DNA of 64,000 nt from Tetrastigma voinierianum. Its lineage: Eukaryota; Streptophyta; Magnoliopsida; Vitales; Vitaceae. Below the pieces are notes generated by a model. That model had not been told where the DNA came from and searched no databases. It was given only the letters and a program-made list of their open reading frames with translations. The position numbers and the translations under genes were made by a program. The stretch is taken from positions 248,001-312,000 of the forward strand of contig JAEQBH010003871.1 in assembly GCA_016808115.1 (NCBI GenBank), given 5' to 3'. Shown here piece by piece: positions 36,021 through 47,160 of the stretch (within the stretch, counting starts at the first letter, position 1; the number at the start of each line of letters is the position of its first letter).

Positions 36021-38277
36021 ACCACCCTCTTTCTCTCATCTCTGTGAGTTTGGTTGTCTCGCTTATGCTACCAATGTCCATTTTTCTTATAAGTTTGATC
36101 ACCGTGCCATTACCTGTATCTTCATTGATTATCCCGTTGGACAAAAAGATTATAGATTGTTTAATTTATCCACCAGAAAAATATTCACCAGTAGGGATGT
36201 ACATTTTCATGAAAATCACTTTCCTTATGCTTCCTCCGAGTTTGTCCTCCCTCCCTCTAATTTGGGCTATTCTTCAGGCCCAATTCCTACTCCAATTCAT
36301 GACCTAGCTTCCTTCTTTTATCGCACCCAATCTCGTAGACACACCCACTCCGTCGCAGACCGCCTCTTCCCCCCACAATTTCTAATCTCCCTCCCTCCAT
36401 GATGAGCAGCCCAATGAGCATCCCACTGCAGCCTCCTCAAAACCTTACACTCGCCTGCTGATGCACTCGCCTCATGAGCATCTAATGTTCTTACATCATC
36501 CCTTTCTTCATCCCCGTCCTTACTTCTTTCTTCATCCACTCCCTCCGACCCATCCCCAACTCTACCTGGCTCGCCACAACCAACCCCAACCGAGCCCCTT
36601 CAAGCCGTCTAGTCGCTCCTATAACCAAACTAGAGGATTATGTATGCTCACCCTCATGCACGCTTATCATCAATCTCCTTCCTCGTTTCCGTGTCTCGAC
36701 TAAAGGTACATCGCTATCCCTTAGCTAATTATATTTCATATCACCCGCTACCACCGCACATCACTCTTTATTGCCCGCACGCCCGGTCACGTGAGCCCAA
36801 AATAAATTATTCTAAAGCTAACCCTCCATCTTGAATACAGGAGGCCGCGGTCCGACCTGGGTGTGCCCTCCAGTTAATGCACTTGGACTCTCACATCTCT
36901 TCCGGCAGGGAAGACGTCGATAGGTTGTCGATGGGTCTATAAGATTAAACATCGTTATGATGGATCGATTGAGCGATACAAAGCCCGATTATTTTCCAAG
37001 GGGTTCACACAATTGGAGGGTGTCGATTATCAGGATACTTTCTCTCCCACTGCCAAAATCATCATCGTCATTGCCCTACGCTCTGCCGCTACTGCTGCGG
37101 TCTCTTCACCAATTGGATGTTAACAACGCCTTCCTTCACGACGATCTTCATGAAGAGATTTACATGTCATCGCCGCTAGGGCTTCTGAGATAGGGGGAGG
37201 ACAACTTAGTGTGTCGATTACATAAGTCACTGTATGGCTTGAAGCAAGCATCTCGACAGTGGTTCTCAAAATTCTCATAAGCTATTCGAGTTGCAGGGTA
37301 TGTTCAATCTAGAGTTGACTAGTTTTATTCACTAGAATACAAGGCAAGTCCTTCACTCACTTCTTGATATATTGATGATATTTTGATTACCGAAATGATC
37401 CCGTGAGACATGTACAATCAAGAAAATTCTCAGATAGTCATCATCCAAAGATCTCGTGATTCGGTGATATTTTCAATGAAAGGCATTTTCTTCTAAGATT
37501 GGGATTTTCATTTCCCAATGGTATATGAAATCATTATGATGGATTGTTAGGCTGGCACTATTGATACTCCTATGGAGCGAGGTTTGAAATCAGTTCGATA
37601 AAGGATTTACCAAAGATTCGGCCAGAAGGTTATTGTAGATTGATATATCTTACTGTCTCAAGGTCGGATATTACATATTCTCGTACATGTATTTGCGAGG
37701 TTTATGCATCAGCCTTAAAGCTTCAGACATGAGGTAGCACTCAACAAAAACATCTTAAGAACGACTGACAAGGATTGTCTTTCTCCTCAAATAGTGATTT
37801 CAAAGCCATGCAGCCACCAGATCCGCATTGCAGGGATGTCCAATCACTAGAAGATTGACCACAAAGTTACCGTGTCTCCTCGCCCTCATTAGTCTTATGG
37901 AGATCAAACATCGTAAAACAAAGGTCGCTCTTCACCCAAAGGCACATCGCAAGGCGATGTGTGTCTTGTCAGGAGTTAACTCGCCGAGATACCTCTCAGG
38001 AGATTTGGGAGTATCAGATCCAGAACCTGCATTGTTATACTATGACAACAAAGCTGCATTGCATATTGCAGCAAACCCAGTCTTTCATGAGCGGACCAGA
38101 CACATTGAAATGGATTGTCATTACATCCGAGATAAGATTCAAGATGGATCCGTTGCTACAAGATTCGTGAACTCTGCACATCAATTGGCAGATGTCTTGA
38201 CTAAAGCTCTGGGAAAAGATGTCTTTACTTTTATGATTTGCAAGTTGGGAGTATGGGACATCCACTCTCTAACTTGA
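36020..38277 (+). pseudogene. Copia reverse transcriptase and RNase H remnant
   Basis: A spacer (36,020-36,850) rich in Pro, Ser and His is followed by RT: GFTQLEGVDYQDTFSPTAK (about 37,003-37,057), LDVNNAFLHDDLHEEIYMS (37,115-37,170), LYGLKQASRQWF (about 37,232-37,265), and the catalytic YIDDILIT (37,368-37,391), which keeps both Asp. RNase H is recognisable at 37,990-38,277: LLYYDNKAALHIAANP, RTRHIEMDCHY, QLADVLTKALGKD. Several stops and frame changes occur between these blocks, so no intact polyprotein is possible. Confidence 0.85.
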
Positions 38278-38284
38278 GGGGGAG

Positions 38285-38541
38285 TGTTAGGAAATTAACA
38301 TAGAAAATCTTCCATTTATAGAAGACGATTCTGTACAACAATTTTTCTCAGAGTAACATTTTTCCTTTTGTATTCCTAGATTGTAGTTAGATTGATTGGT
38401 GATTGCTTAATTATAGGAGACTAATGTGTAACCTAAGCTTAATTTTATAGGAGGACTAATGTAACCCTAAGTCTACCTTCTGTATAAATCCTTCCTTGAC
38501 ATCAATGAAAAGTAATTCAGCCAATTCTCTTTTCCTTTTCA
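38285..38541 (+). repeat. 3' LTR of the 33.5-kb copia element
   Basis: 257 bp, starts TGTTAGGAAATTAACATAG and ends CCTTTTCA, followed by the AATAC target duplication. Differences from the 5' LTR are clustered at 38,327-38,355 and 38,430-38,485, including a partial duplication of the GTAACCTAAG segment. Confidence 0.95.
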
Positions 38542-38546
38542 AATAC

Positions 38547-38985
38547 ACCAAACCCCATAAACAAATTAAGACATAAAAACATAGAGAACATATTGTTGTT
38601 TGAGACATAAACAAAATCCAAACAAATTGCTCTTTTTGTAAACATAGAGAACACCATATTGGTGTTCTCTTTAAATTGTAATCATTATTCGACTTATTTA
38701 TGAGAAGTCTCTATGCTGATCACAAAAAAAAAAAAAAAAACTAGGAACCCAACACCGTGTTCCTTGTGTTTTCCTTGTTTTTCATAAAAAAATAATAGTT
38801 TTCAAAAACTATAAACAAAAATGCCCATAATATCAATCATAAGGTTATTAAATCCTTAAATCTATCTACCCCACAATTTCAAATTGTATTATATTAAATA
38901 TGTATTATTTTCTCTAATTATGTAACATGCATCCAATAATATTGCAACTTAAAAACATGAGAGGAGAAGAAAAAAAAGTGAATTT
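38547..38985. other. AT-rich spacer between SLP copies
   Basis: No exon found. It contains a perfect inverted repeat at 38,646-38,670 (11-bp arms AGAGAACACCA/TGGTGTTCTCT, 3-nt loop). From about 38,867 it matches 31,990-32,100, the sequence downstream of the fifth-exon region of SLP copy 1. Confidence 0.5.
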
Positions 38986-38994
38986 ATTGATAAG

Positions 38995-39127
38995 ATTACT
39001 ATCCAAGAACTTTAACTCTCTTTTTTGTGTTCTACTTCAGCCAGATTCCAGGCACCTCTTAAGAGGAGGCGGATATATCTCCCTAGAGAAAGAGACAATA
39101 CATAGAATGCTACTACATGTGATATAA
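38995..39127 (-). repeat. SLP exon unit, outermost copy
   Basis: Minus strand: CTAGG, then GAGATATATC.GCCTCCTCTTAAGAGG, then an altered exon body and AAAGTTCTTGGATAG. The exon is recognisable by the GATATATC...CTCTT start and the AAAAGAGAG..AAAGTTCTT end, and it carries stops. The unit is cut by the hAT-type MITE at 39,128 and resumes at 39,401. Confidence 0.65.
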
Positions 39128-39392
39128 CCAGTGTTTTAAAAATCGAACCAGACCGATCGGTTGGACCGTGAACCGACATCAAAATCGATCCGATTCAAAG
39201 GTTAAAATCGTTTTTCTTTGAATCAATTGAACCAGTTAAATCTATTTATAATTAATTTTATTTTTAATAATATATTAATATCTATTTATGACGTCATAGG
39301 TTCAACCATGAGCTCACCGCCAGTTCAACCCATCGGGTTCAACCAAAGGAATCGTGAACTCCATAACTTTTCTCAAAGATATTTGAAACATT
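39128..39392. mobile_element. hAT-type MITE with 8-bp TSD
   Basis: A 265-bp insertion starting CCAGTGTTTTAAAAATCGAACC and ending ATATTTGAAACATT. It is flanked by the perfect 8-bp duplication TGATATAA (39,120-39,127 and 39,393-39,400). The ends form degenerate inverted repeats (AGTGTTTTAAAAAT versus AATGTTTCAAATAT). The interior has the GAACC/GGTTC-rich words seen in this kind of plant MITE. The host sequence is an SLP exon unit, whose neighbours (…GTGATATAA.AATGAAAG…) show the uninterrupted form. Confidence 0.88.
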
Positions 39393-39400
39393 TGATATAA

Positions 39401-39528
39401 TAATGAAAGGTCAATTTGACTAAATATAAATCGATTACCCTTTGATTCGATAATTTGAGCTATCTTATTGTATTATGCTTCTGATTTCATCTTAATAGCT
39501 ATCCACTCTTCAAGAGAAGGAGATATAT
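39401..39528 (-). repeat. SLP exon unit cut by the 4.8-kb insertion
   Basis: The minus-strand exon reads DISPSLEEWIAIKMKSEA, stop, then KIAQIIESKG and donor GTAATCG, close to the family sequence with one nonsense codon. The unit stops at 39,528 where the 4.8-kb element inserted. Its acceptor side (CCCCTAAAAAAAAACG on the plus strand) resumes at 44,349. Confidence 0.8.
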
Positions 39529-39836
39529 TGCACACCACACATGAGACTCCTGTGTTAGAAACAGGTCTAAATCAGACTTTAAACCCGATTAATCGAAAGG
39601 GGGCTTCTAAAACATTCCTTAAAATATATAATCATATAATTTAACATATATTACAAAACCATACTATCATACCCCACTATTCGAGGCGCTCAAAATTTCA
39701 CTTTTACATATTATTTGATAAATCCTTTTGTTGTACCCAAAAGTTTATATACAACATATTAAGCCTGTGAGTAACACATTAAATAGGAAACACTGCAGAG
39801 CACCTATCGTTGAGATTTAATCTCTGATGTTGATGG

Positions 39837-39882
<46 letters not shown>

Positions 39883-42800
39883 ACTTGTAAGTTACAATAA
39901 TTCATGAATCCACTACTAAATACTTTAATTCATTGCGTAATCATAGTTATGCTAACATCCTTCTATTCTTTATTATCTAATTCCATATCATTTTAAATGG
40001 ATTAATTACATTATTAAGGTATTTTATATTTCCATTATATTTTACAAACATTTCCCTCGGTGTTTATGATTCATGTTTCATTTCATCTCTTTATCTCTTT
40101 TACATGTTTCATGCCCGCATATTCCAAAAAAATATGACAATGGGCAAAGAATCAGATGTATCCGAGGGTACTATCACTGTACGAGACAATGATCTCTATA
40201 TGTGCTTTACTGTATGACTCAAATGGGGTCCATGTCATCAACCCAAACATGGCAAACTATATTTGTATGTTACTGCAACTGTATCCCTAATAGACATGCC
40301 TATCTATCCATCTACCTGGTCATAAGTAGACAAATTGGTTTTATTATGTTTTCAAGATCTGATATACAGAGAATAACTATTATTGTTATCATGTATGCAT
40401 ATGAGATATTCACTATCCATTATTCTCATCTTCAAAAAGAGTACTTTCTGCACATCTCATATCATGTATATATTCTATGCCTTATATAATAAATTATACA
40501 TGTATTATTTTTCACATTTTATTAGAATTCATGTCCTTTATTATTCCATTCTATTTATTCCCTATTCGAAGAATAAATCATAAAACTTTTTAGTCAAATT
40601 CTTTATCTCACTTAGCTAAGTTATACCGACTTATTTTCATACAAAACCATGTCCACTAATACTTTGGGAGTATATAAGAGACATTTGGATGTCTAAAAAT
40701 CCTATAGGAAAGGGCGTGAAAATCATTTCCCAAAATAGGGTCCGACTTCACTTATTTTCTAGGTACAATGAGTTCAAAATCTCAACATGTTTCCTTCATG
40801 CACATTGTTCCTTTATGAATCTATTTTACTCAGAAATTGGAATCACTCTAGTTGGATCATCCAAACTCAAGTTATGGTAGTTTAATGCCAAACTGGTCTG
40901 TTTGCTCAGTTTACATTGGTAACCGACTGTGAGACCCGATTTCAGGGGCCTTAACTCCATAATTTTGTAACGCCTTAGAAAATACCCTAATAGTTTTATA
41001 ACATGTTCAGGGTGTAAAATAAATTAAATTATATTTTTTTAGGCATTTAAATGGCTAAAAACGAAAAATGATAAAAACCCGAAAATTTTACAAGAGCCAG
41101 CAATGGTAAAATGTCAACAGGACCTAAGGGTCATAAATGAGGAGTGTAAATGTTAAAATGAGAATGAAATGAAATGAAGTGAAAATGAAGAGTTAAAATG
41201 AGAAAAAAAAGGAGATAAAGGCCCATTTAATGAGCTAGCCAAACAAGGCCTTATGAAGACTTAAGGTATAAGACCAACATCTTAAAATGGGCATTTCATA
41301 CTTTAGAGAGAGAGAGAGAAAGAGAGCTAGGGCTCGTCGAGGGAAGAAGAGAGAGAATTGTGATTTTCTTCTCCATGTAATCAAGGGATAAGTTGATCAA
41401 GAAGGAGGAAGAAGAAAGGAAAGAGAACTAAGGTTTAAGGTAAGAAAATCCAAACCCTAACCCTCTTTCTACTTGTGTTTGGGTCTAATAAAACTCCAAA
41501 TGTGGAATAAAAGTGTTTTGAAAGGTCAGAGCCTGCCTTTGGGGTCAGACGGTAAGGTTTCTATGAAAATGGCCAAAATGGTCAATTTCGCATTAGTTGG
41601 ATTGAATCTTACACTATAGTTAGGGAGTACACAAACAGAAGTAACCTGAGGCCTAATTTCTATTGTTCTCATCCTAGTGAGATGCTCCGCCTAGGTGAAC
41701 CTCCCAGCCTAAGCGTGGCGAAGTTTTGCCTAGGCGTACCTGTAAGTCATGTTTTGGTTCCTCACTTCCGCTAAATCTAACCATCATCCATTGGACTAAT
41801 GAGGATCCTAATAAGTGAATGAAAGGGTTCTTACAAGTATACAAGTTATATGAAAATGCTCATGACTCGCCCGCTTTGCCCGTGATCCAATCAAGCTGGG
41901 CAAACATTGTTTCTACCTCATTAGCTAATAGAATGATAAGAATGTCTATAAGAGGAAATGTGGAAACGAAGGAACAATGTAATCGGAAGGAGCTCAGGGT
42001 AAAAGTAACCTAAATAGTGAACTCCTAGAATATCCGACTAAAAACAGATTGTTAATTGTATCGAAGAGGGTCACTGAGATGAAGGTCCACCGACGAGATT
42101 CTGAGGATTGGAATCAAAGTGCAACAAGCTTTTTGGTTTGTTCTTCGACTCTTTCTTTTGCTTCCATTTTGGAGTTTGTTCTCCATTCAATCTCTTCTTA
42201 TTTCAAGTCTTACGATCATTGTTCTATTATTGAAATAATTTTCAATAAATTGCATATTGAAGTGTTTTAATTGATTTGAGGCAAATAATTGTGAAATGAT
42301 TTGCATACGAAAAATTGCATGAGTATTAGAAAATGAATTATTTGTATAAAGAAGTATATACTACATTGTATTTTGCTATGAATGATTTGAATGCCCTTAA
42401 TAGAATGCTAACCATTAAAATTCGAGTTAAGGATAGATTGGTATACCAATAAGGGTCAAATTAGTAGTACTGCGAACAAACGTAATGATGTGTCACTCCG
42501 ATCCATACTTCAAAGGAATAATATCAGGTTCATGAACTGATTTTACATCACAGATTTAAATGCAGGACCAGATTAGTGACACTTTTTTTTTATAATCGGC
42601 CTACAACCTAGTGTGGACCGTGCCTGGATTCGTTATTCAAATCAGCATAAGTTAAATCGCCATTTTATACAAAATGATAAGAAAATTTGATATGTAATGA
42701 ATTGTGTTTCGATCGATTTATTGCATATGAAAGTGCATATTTGAATGATCAATAAATTGTATGAAGTGAATGTATATGAAATGAATAAATGTTTTGTATT

Positions 42801-44343
42801 GCATTGATCATTCAAAAAGGTTAAAAAGCATTATTTAAAAAAAAAAAAAATTGCACGATTTGAATTAAACTGAAATGGAAGAGAGAACTATAGAACCACT
42901 AAGCATGAAAATGCTTAGTGCGTTGTTTTTACCATCGTGTAGGTATCGAGAGAATAGGTATGAAGACATGGGCCGCTAAGATTCAGAGTCATCATCAAAG
43001 CCACACGACAAAAGTATAAATCACACACGCATACATGAATTTGATTTGATCATTTTTTTATTGAAACTATAATTCAAAAGTGAACTCTGATTTTGTTTTG
43101 TAAATTTTGGTATTGAAATGGCTTATAATGCCGTAATATATAAAGGTGGCAAATGGACCATATGGGCATGTACTACCATATTTAATGGAAAATGTGTATT
43201 GAAAACAAAATGATGGGCCCCCTTTAAGTTGAATTAGTATATATGTATATATTTTCATTATGAAATACGCCTTAAATGAGAAATTGCAATTTGATTTGAA
43301 TGGTATCTAAAACAAGTAGCATAGATAACAGATTAAACGATTTGTATTCAAGATTGGTAATTGATTATATTGTAAAAGTAAAAGTACTGGTGGCGCATCG
43401 GACGCCACAAATTTGACACTAGTTCCTTTTACTCATTTGAAGCTACGGTGCTAAGGGTTCTTCTCAAATTGGAATCATCTAATTTAGAGCACCAAAACTC
43501 AAGATATGTCCTAAAAAACCAGGACTACTCTGTTTTCAATGTAGAACCAGTAACTGGTCTTTAGACCCAAATTCAAGGGTCCTTAAGTCATATTAATACT
43601 TTAGACTCTTATTAGAAATGTGGTCATAGGTCTTAGGTTTACTCTCCAACTGGAATTTCCTAAATTGGAGTACTCTAGACCAAGTTATGGCCAAATAACT
43701 CACTTAGGGTTTTGGGGAAATTTTGACAGCATCTCCCCTAAACCCCAAACATTTCCTTTATACTAAAACTCCTCAATTGAGGACCACAAACCAAATATCA
43801 ATTATTAACAACACAAACCACAATGAATTGATCTTTAAGGGAGTCCCGTACCTATTTCTTGGTCACCCCCAAGCTCTAACTCTTCTTTCCTTCTTCACTT
43901 CTCCCTTTCTTTTCCGTTCTCTTCTTCCTTCTTCTTTCTTCTTACTTGGACAAGGCTAGATCAAGGAAATGAGAGAAATCAAACCAGAATTTTGGCTCTT
44001 CTCCACACCAAATGCCCTAGCCTCAAATGAGAAAATATTTAATCTCTAGGACCATGTTTGGTCTATCCAACTTTGGGCCTAAATTTCCATTTTTTGCTAT
44101 TTGTCATCACTGCTTTCAATCTATCAGACTTCCAAATATCACAATTCTACACACTCAGCATATCCTTTCTTGTTTTGTGACCTTTAAGTCCTTAATTAAA
44201 AATTACCATTTTACCCGACTCTTGGATTAATCTTAGCTTATCCTTTTCACTCTTAGCACTTAAATTCCAAAAAATAAAAATTTTACTTTTCTTATACTAC
44301 AAAACTGTAATAAAACTACTAGGGTCTAATTCGGGGTGTTACA
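39529..44343 (-). mobile_element. 4.8-kb LTR-type insertion within the SLP array
   Basis: Its plus-strand ends are TGCACACC... and ...GGGGTGTTACA, that is TG...CA. They are flanked by the 5-bp duplication TATAT (39,524-39,528 and 44,344-44,348), and removing the element restores an SLP exon unit. On the minus strand it begins TGTAACACCCCGAATTAG, a common Ty3/gypsy LTR start. The interior has LTR-like non-coding sequence, including repeats of the ATTGGAAT..TTGGAG..ACTCAAG.TATG phrase (about 40,838, 43,471, 43,660) and a GA-rich leader-like stretch (41,305-41,440). No gag or pol was found. It may be a long or compound solo LTR or a non-autonomous element. A (TA)n tract sits at 39,841-39,877. 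Confidence 0.65.
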
Positions 44344-44348
44344 TATAT

Positions 44349-44660
44349 CCCCTAAAAAAAAACGACAATAAAGCAAGTAAGATATAACCATGCAAGCCAT
44401 TTTAATTAAACAAAGATCCATTACATCATTTCTCATGCATCTTATTGCCCACACTCCACAAGCATGACATATCCTCAAAGAAAAAGAGAAATTAAGCATA
44501 TAGGAATACTGCTACATGTGATGTAATAATGAAAGTCGACTTGACTAAATATAGATCGATTACCCTCGTTTCAAGAATTTGAGCTATCTTATCATATTTT
44601 GCTCCTGCTTGCATTTGCATAGCTATCCACTCTTCAAGAGGAGAAGATATATCCCCTAAA
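44349..44660 (-). repeat. SLP exon units of the longer (~180-bp) type
   Basis: Two units next to the insertion. The one at about 44,575-44,655 is the best preserved: acceptor TTTTTTTTTAG, then an exon reading DISSPLEEWIAMQMQAGAKYDK and IAQILET, then donor GTAATCG. The unit before it (44,349-44,480) has a decayed exon. These show that the original repeated unit contained a whole exon with both splice borders and about 90-100 bp of intron. Confidence 0.8.
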
Positions 44661-47160
44661 AAAAAAGGACAATGAAGTACGTGAGAATGTTATATATAAG
44701 TGAGCATAAGCAATACAAAGACAGCTTTAACTAAATAGTGATCCATTACACTCCGATTCAAGAATTTCAGCTCTCTTTTTGCTTTTTGCTTTTGCTCGCA
44801 TCTCCATAGTTGCCCATACATATGAATTTTGTTAAGGGTGATATGACATTGAAATTGAATTTCACTAAATAAAGATCCATACCCTCTGATTCAAGAATTT
44901 TAACTCTATTTTTTATTTTTCCTTCTACTCGCATCTCCATAGCTGTCCACACATATGAATGTTGTTAGGGGTGATATAACATTGAAATTGAATTTGACTA
45001 AATAAAGACCCATACCCTCCAATTCAAGAATTTTAACTCTATTTATACTTTTTGCTTCTGCTCGCATATCCATAGCTGCCCACACATATGAATGTTGTTA
45101 AGGGTGATATAACATTGAAATTGAATTTGACTAAATAAAGATCCATACCCTTCGATTCAAGATTTTGAACTCTATTTATGCTTTTTGCTTTTGCTCGCAT
45201 CTCCATAGCTGCCCACACATATGAATGTTGTCAAGGGTGATATAACATTGAAATTGAATTTGACTAAATAAAGATCCATACCCTCCGATTCAAGAATTTG
45301 AACTCTTTTTTTACCTTTTGCTTATGCTCGCATTTCCATAGCTACCCACACATATGAATGTTGTTAAGGGTGATATAACATTGAAATTGAATTTGACTTA
45401 ATAAAGATCCATATCATCTGATTCAAGAATTTGAACTATATTTTTGTTTTTTTCTTATGCTCGCATCTCCATAGCTGCCCACACATATGAATGTTGTTAA
45501 GGGTGATATAACATTGAACTTGAATTTGACTAAATAAAGATCTATACCCTCCAATTCAAGAATTTGAACTCTATTTTTTCTTTTTTCTTATGCTCGCATC
45601 TCCATAGCTGCCCACACATATGAATGTTGTTAAAGGTGATATAACATTGAAATTGAATTTGACTAAATAAAGATCCATACCTGATTCTCAGATGATCATG
45701 TTTATTTAACTATTCATAATCACAGAATGTTGTTAAGGGTGATATAACATTGAAATTGAATTTGACTAAATAAAGATCCATACCCTCTGATTCAAGAATT
45801 TGAACTCTATTTATGCTTTTTGCTTCTGCTCACATCTCCATAGCTGCCCACACATATGAATGTTGTTAAGGGTGATATAACATTGAAATTGAATTTGACT
45901 AAATAAAGATCCATACCTCCATTCACAGACGTGACTTATTTATGCTTATTATTACAGTAGCTCCATAGCTGCCCACACATATGAATGTTGTTAAGGGTGA
46001 TATAACATTGAAATTGAATTTGACTAAATAAAGATCCATACCCTCCGATTCAAGAATGTGAACTCTATTTATGCTTTTTGCTTCTGCTTGCATCTTCATA
46101 GCTGCCCACACATATGAATGTTGTTAAGGGAGATATAACATTGAAATTGAATTTGACTAAATAAAGATCCATACCCTCCGATTTAGGAATTTGAACTCTA
46201 TTTATGCCTTGTGCTTCTGCTCGCATCTCCATAGCTACCCACACATATGAATGTTGTTAATGGTGATATAACATTGAAATTGAATTTGACTAAATAAAGA
46301 TCCATACCCTCCGATTCACAGGGAGCATTTGAAACTTTACCTTTGCTTATGTCAAGATCTCCAGCTACCTACATATAATGTTGTTAAGGTGATAATATTG
46401 AAATTAATTAAACTAAATAAAGATCCATATCATCTGATTCAAGAATTTGAATCCAATGCTTGTTTTTGCTTATGCTAGATCAGAAGGCCTAAGCACATAT
46501 GAATGTTGTTAATGGTGATATAACATTGAAATTGAATTTGACTAAATAAAGATCCATACCCAATGATTCAAGAATTTGAACTTTATTTTGGTTTTTTGCT
46601 TATGCTCGCATCTCCATAGCTGCCCACACATATGAATGTTGTTAAAGGTGATATAACATTGAAATTCAATTTGACTAAATAAAGATCCATATCCTCCGAT
46701 TCAAGAATTTGAACTATATTTTAAGTTTTGCTTATACTGCATTTATAGCCTCAATATATGAATGTTGTTAAGGTGATATACCATCAAACATTGACTAAAT
46801 AAAGATTCATACCCTCCGATTCAAGAATTTGAATTCTATTTTTTGCTTTTGCTTTTAAGCCACATTCTCAGAGCTACCACATACTGATGTTAAGAGTTGT
46901 GATATAACATTGAAATTCAATTTGACTAAATAAAGATCCATATCCTTCGATTCAAGAATTTGAGCTCTATTTTTGTTTTTTGCTTATGCTCGCATCTCCA
47001 TAGCTGCCCACACATATGAATATTGTTAAGGGTGATATAACATTGAAATTTAATTTGACTAAATAAAGATTCATACCCTCCGATTCAAGAATTTGAACTC
47101 CATTTGCTTTGCTTTTATCAAGATTCTGAGGCTGTCACTACAGATGAGGATATACATAAT
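44660..47160 (-). repeat. 133-bp tandem array derived from an SLP exon
   Basis: The word CCATAG.TGCCCA recurs at 44,804, 44,937, 45,070, 45,203, 45,336, 45,469 and 45,602 (exactly 133 bp apart), then, after two irregular units, at 45,838, 45,963, 46,096, 46,229 and onward to about 47,150, giving about 18 units. On the minus strand each unit has the second half of the exon (AAMEMRAEAKSINRVQILES) followed by the donor GGTATGGATC and about 68 bp of intron. Relative to the longer units it lacks the GATATATC...CTCTT exon start and the poly-T acceptor. Some units contain abrupt short divergent patches. Confidence 0.93.

Larger units (their letters stand above)
33553..38541 (+). mobile_element. Complete Ty1/copia retrotransposon, inactive
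   Basis: A 4,989-bp element with near-matching TG...CA LTRs (33,553-33,799 and 38,285-38,541), a 5-bp target-site duplication AATAC (33,548-33,552 and 38,542-38,546), a primer-binding site TGGTATTAGAGC directly after the 5' LTR (33,800), and a polypurine tract (about 38,275-38,284) directly before the 3' LTR. Gag, protease, integrase, RT and RNase H follow in copia order but are interrupted by stops and frameshifts. It sits beside SLP copy 1 and separates it from copy 2. Confidence 0.95.

Noticed and set aside
44349..47160. CRISPR-like array
   Set aside because: Units are contiguous 133-bp tandem copies without unique spacers, in plant DNA, and derive from an SLP exon.
44660..47160. Active multi-exon SLP gene with repeated exons encoding a longer protein
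   Set aside because: The 133-bp units have lost the splice acceptor and exon start, several units carry stops or scrambled patches, and the remaining exons of the gene are missing.
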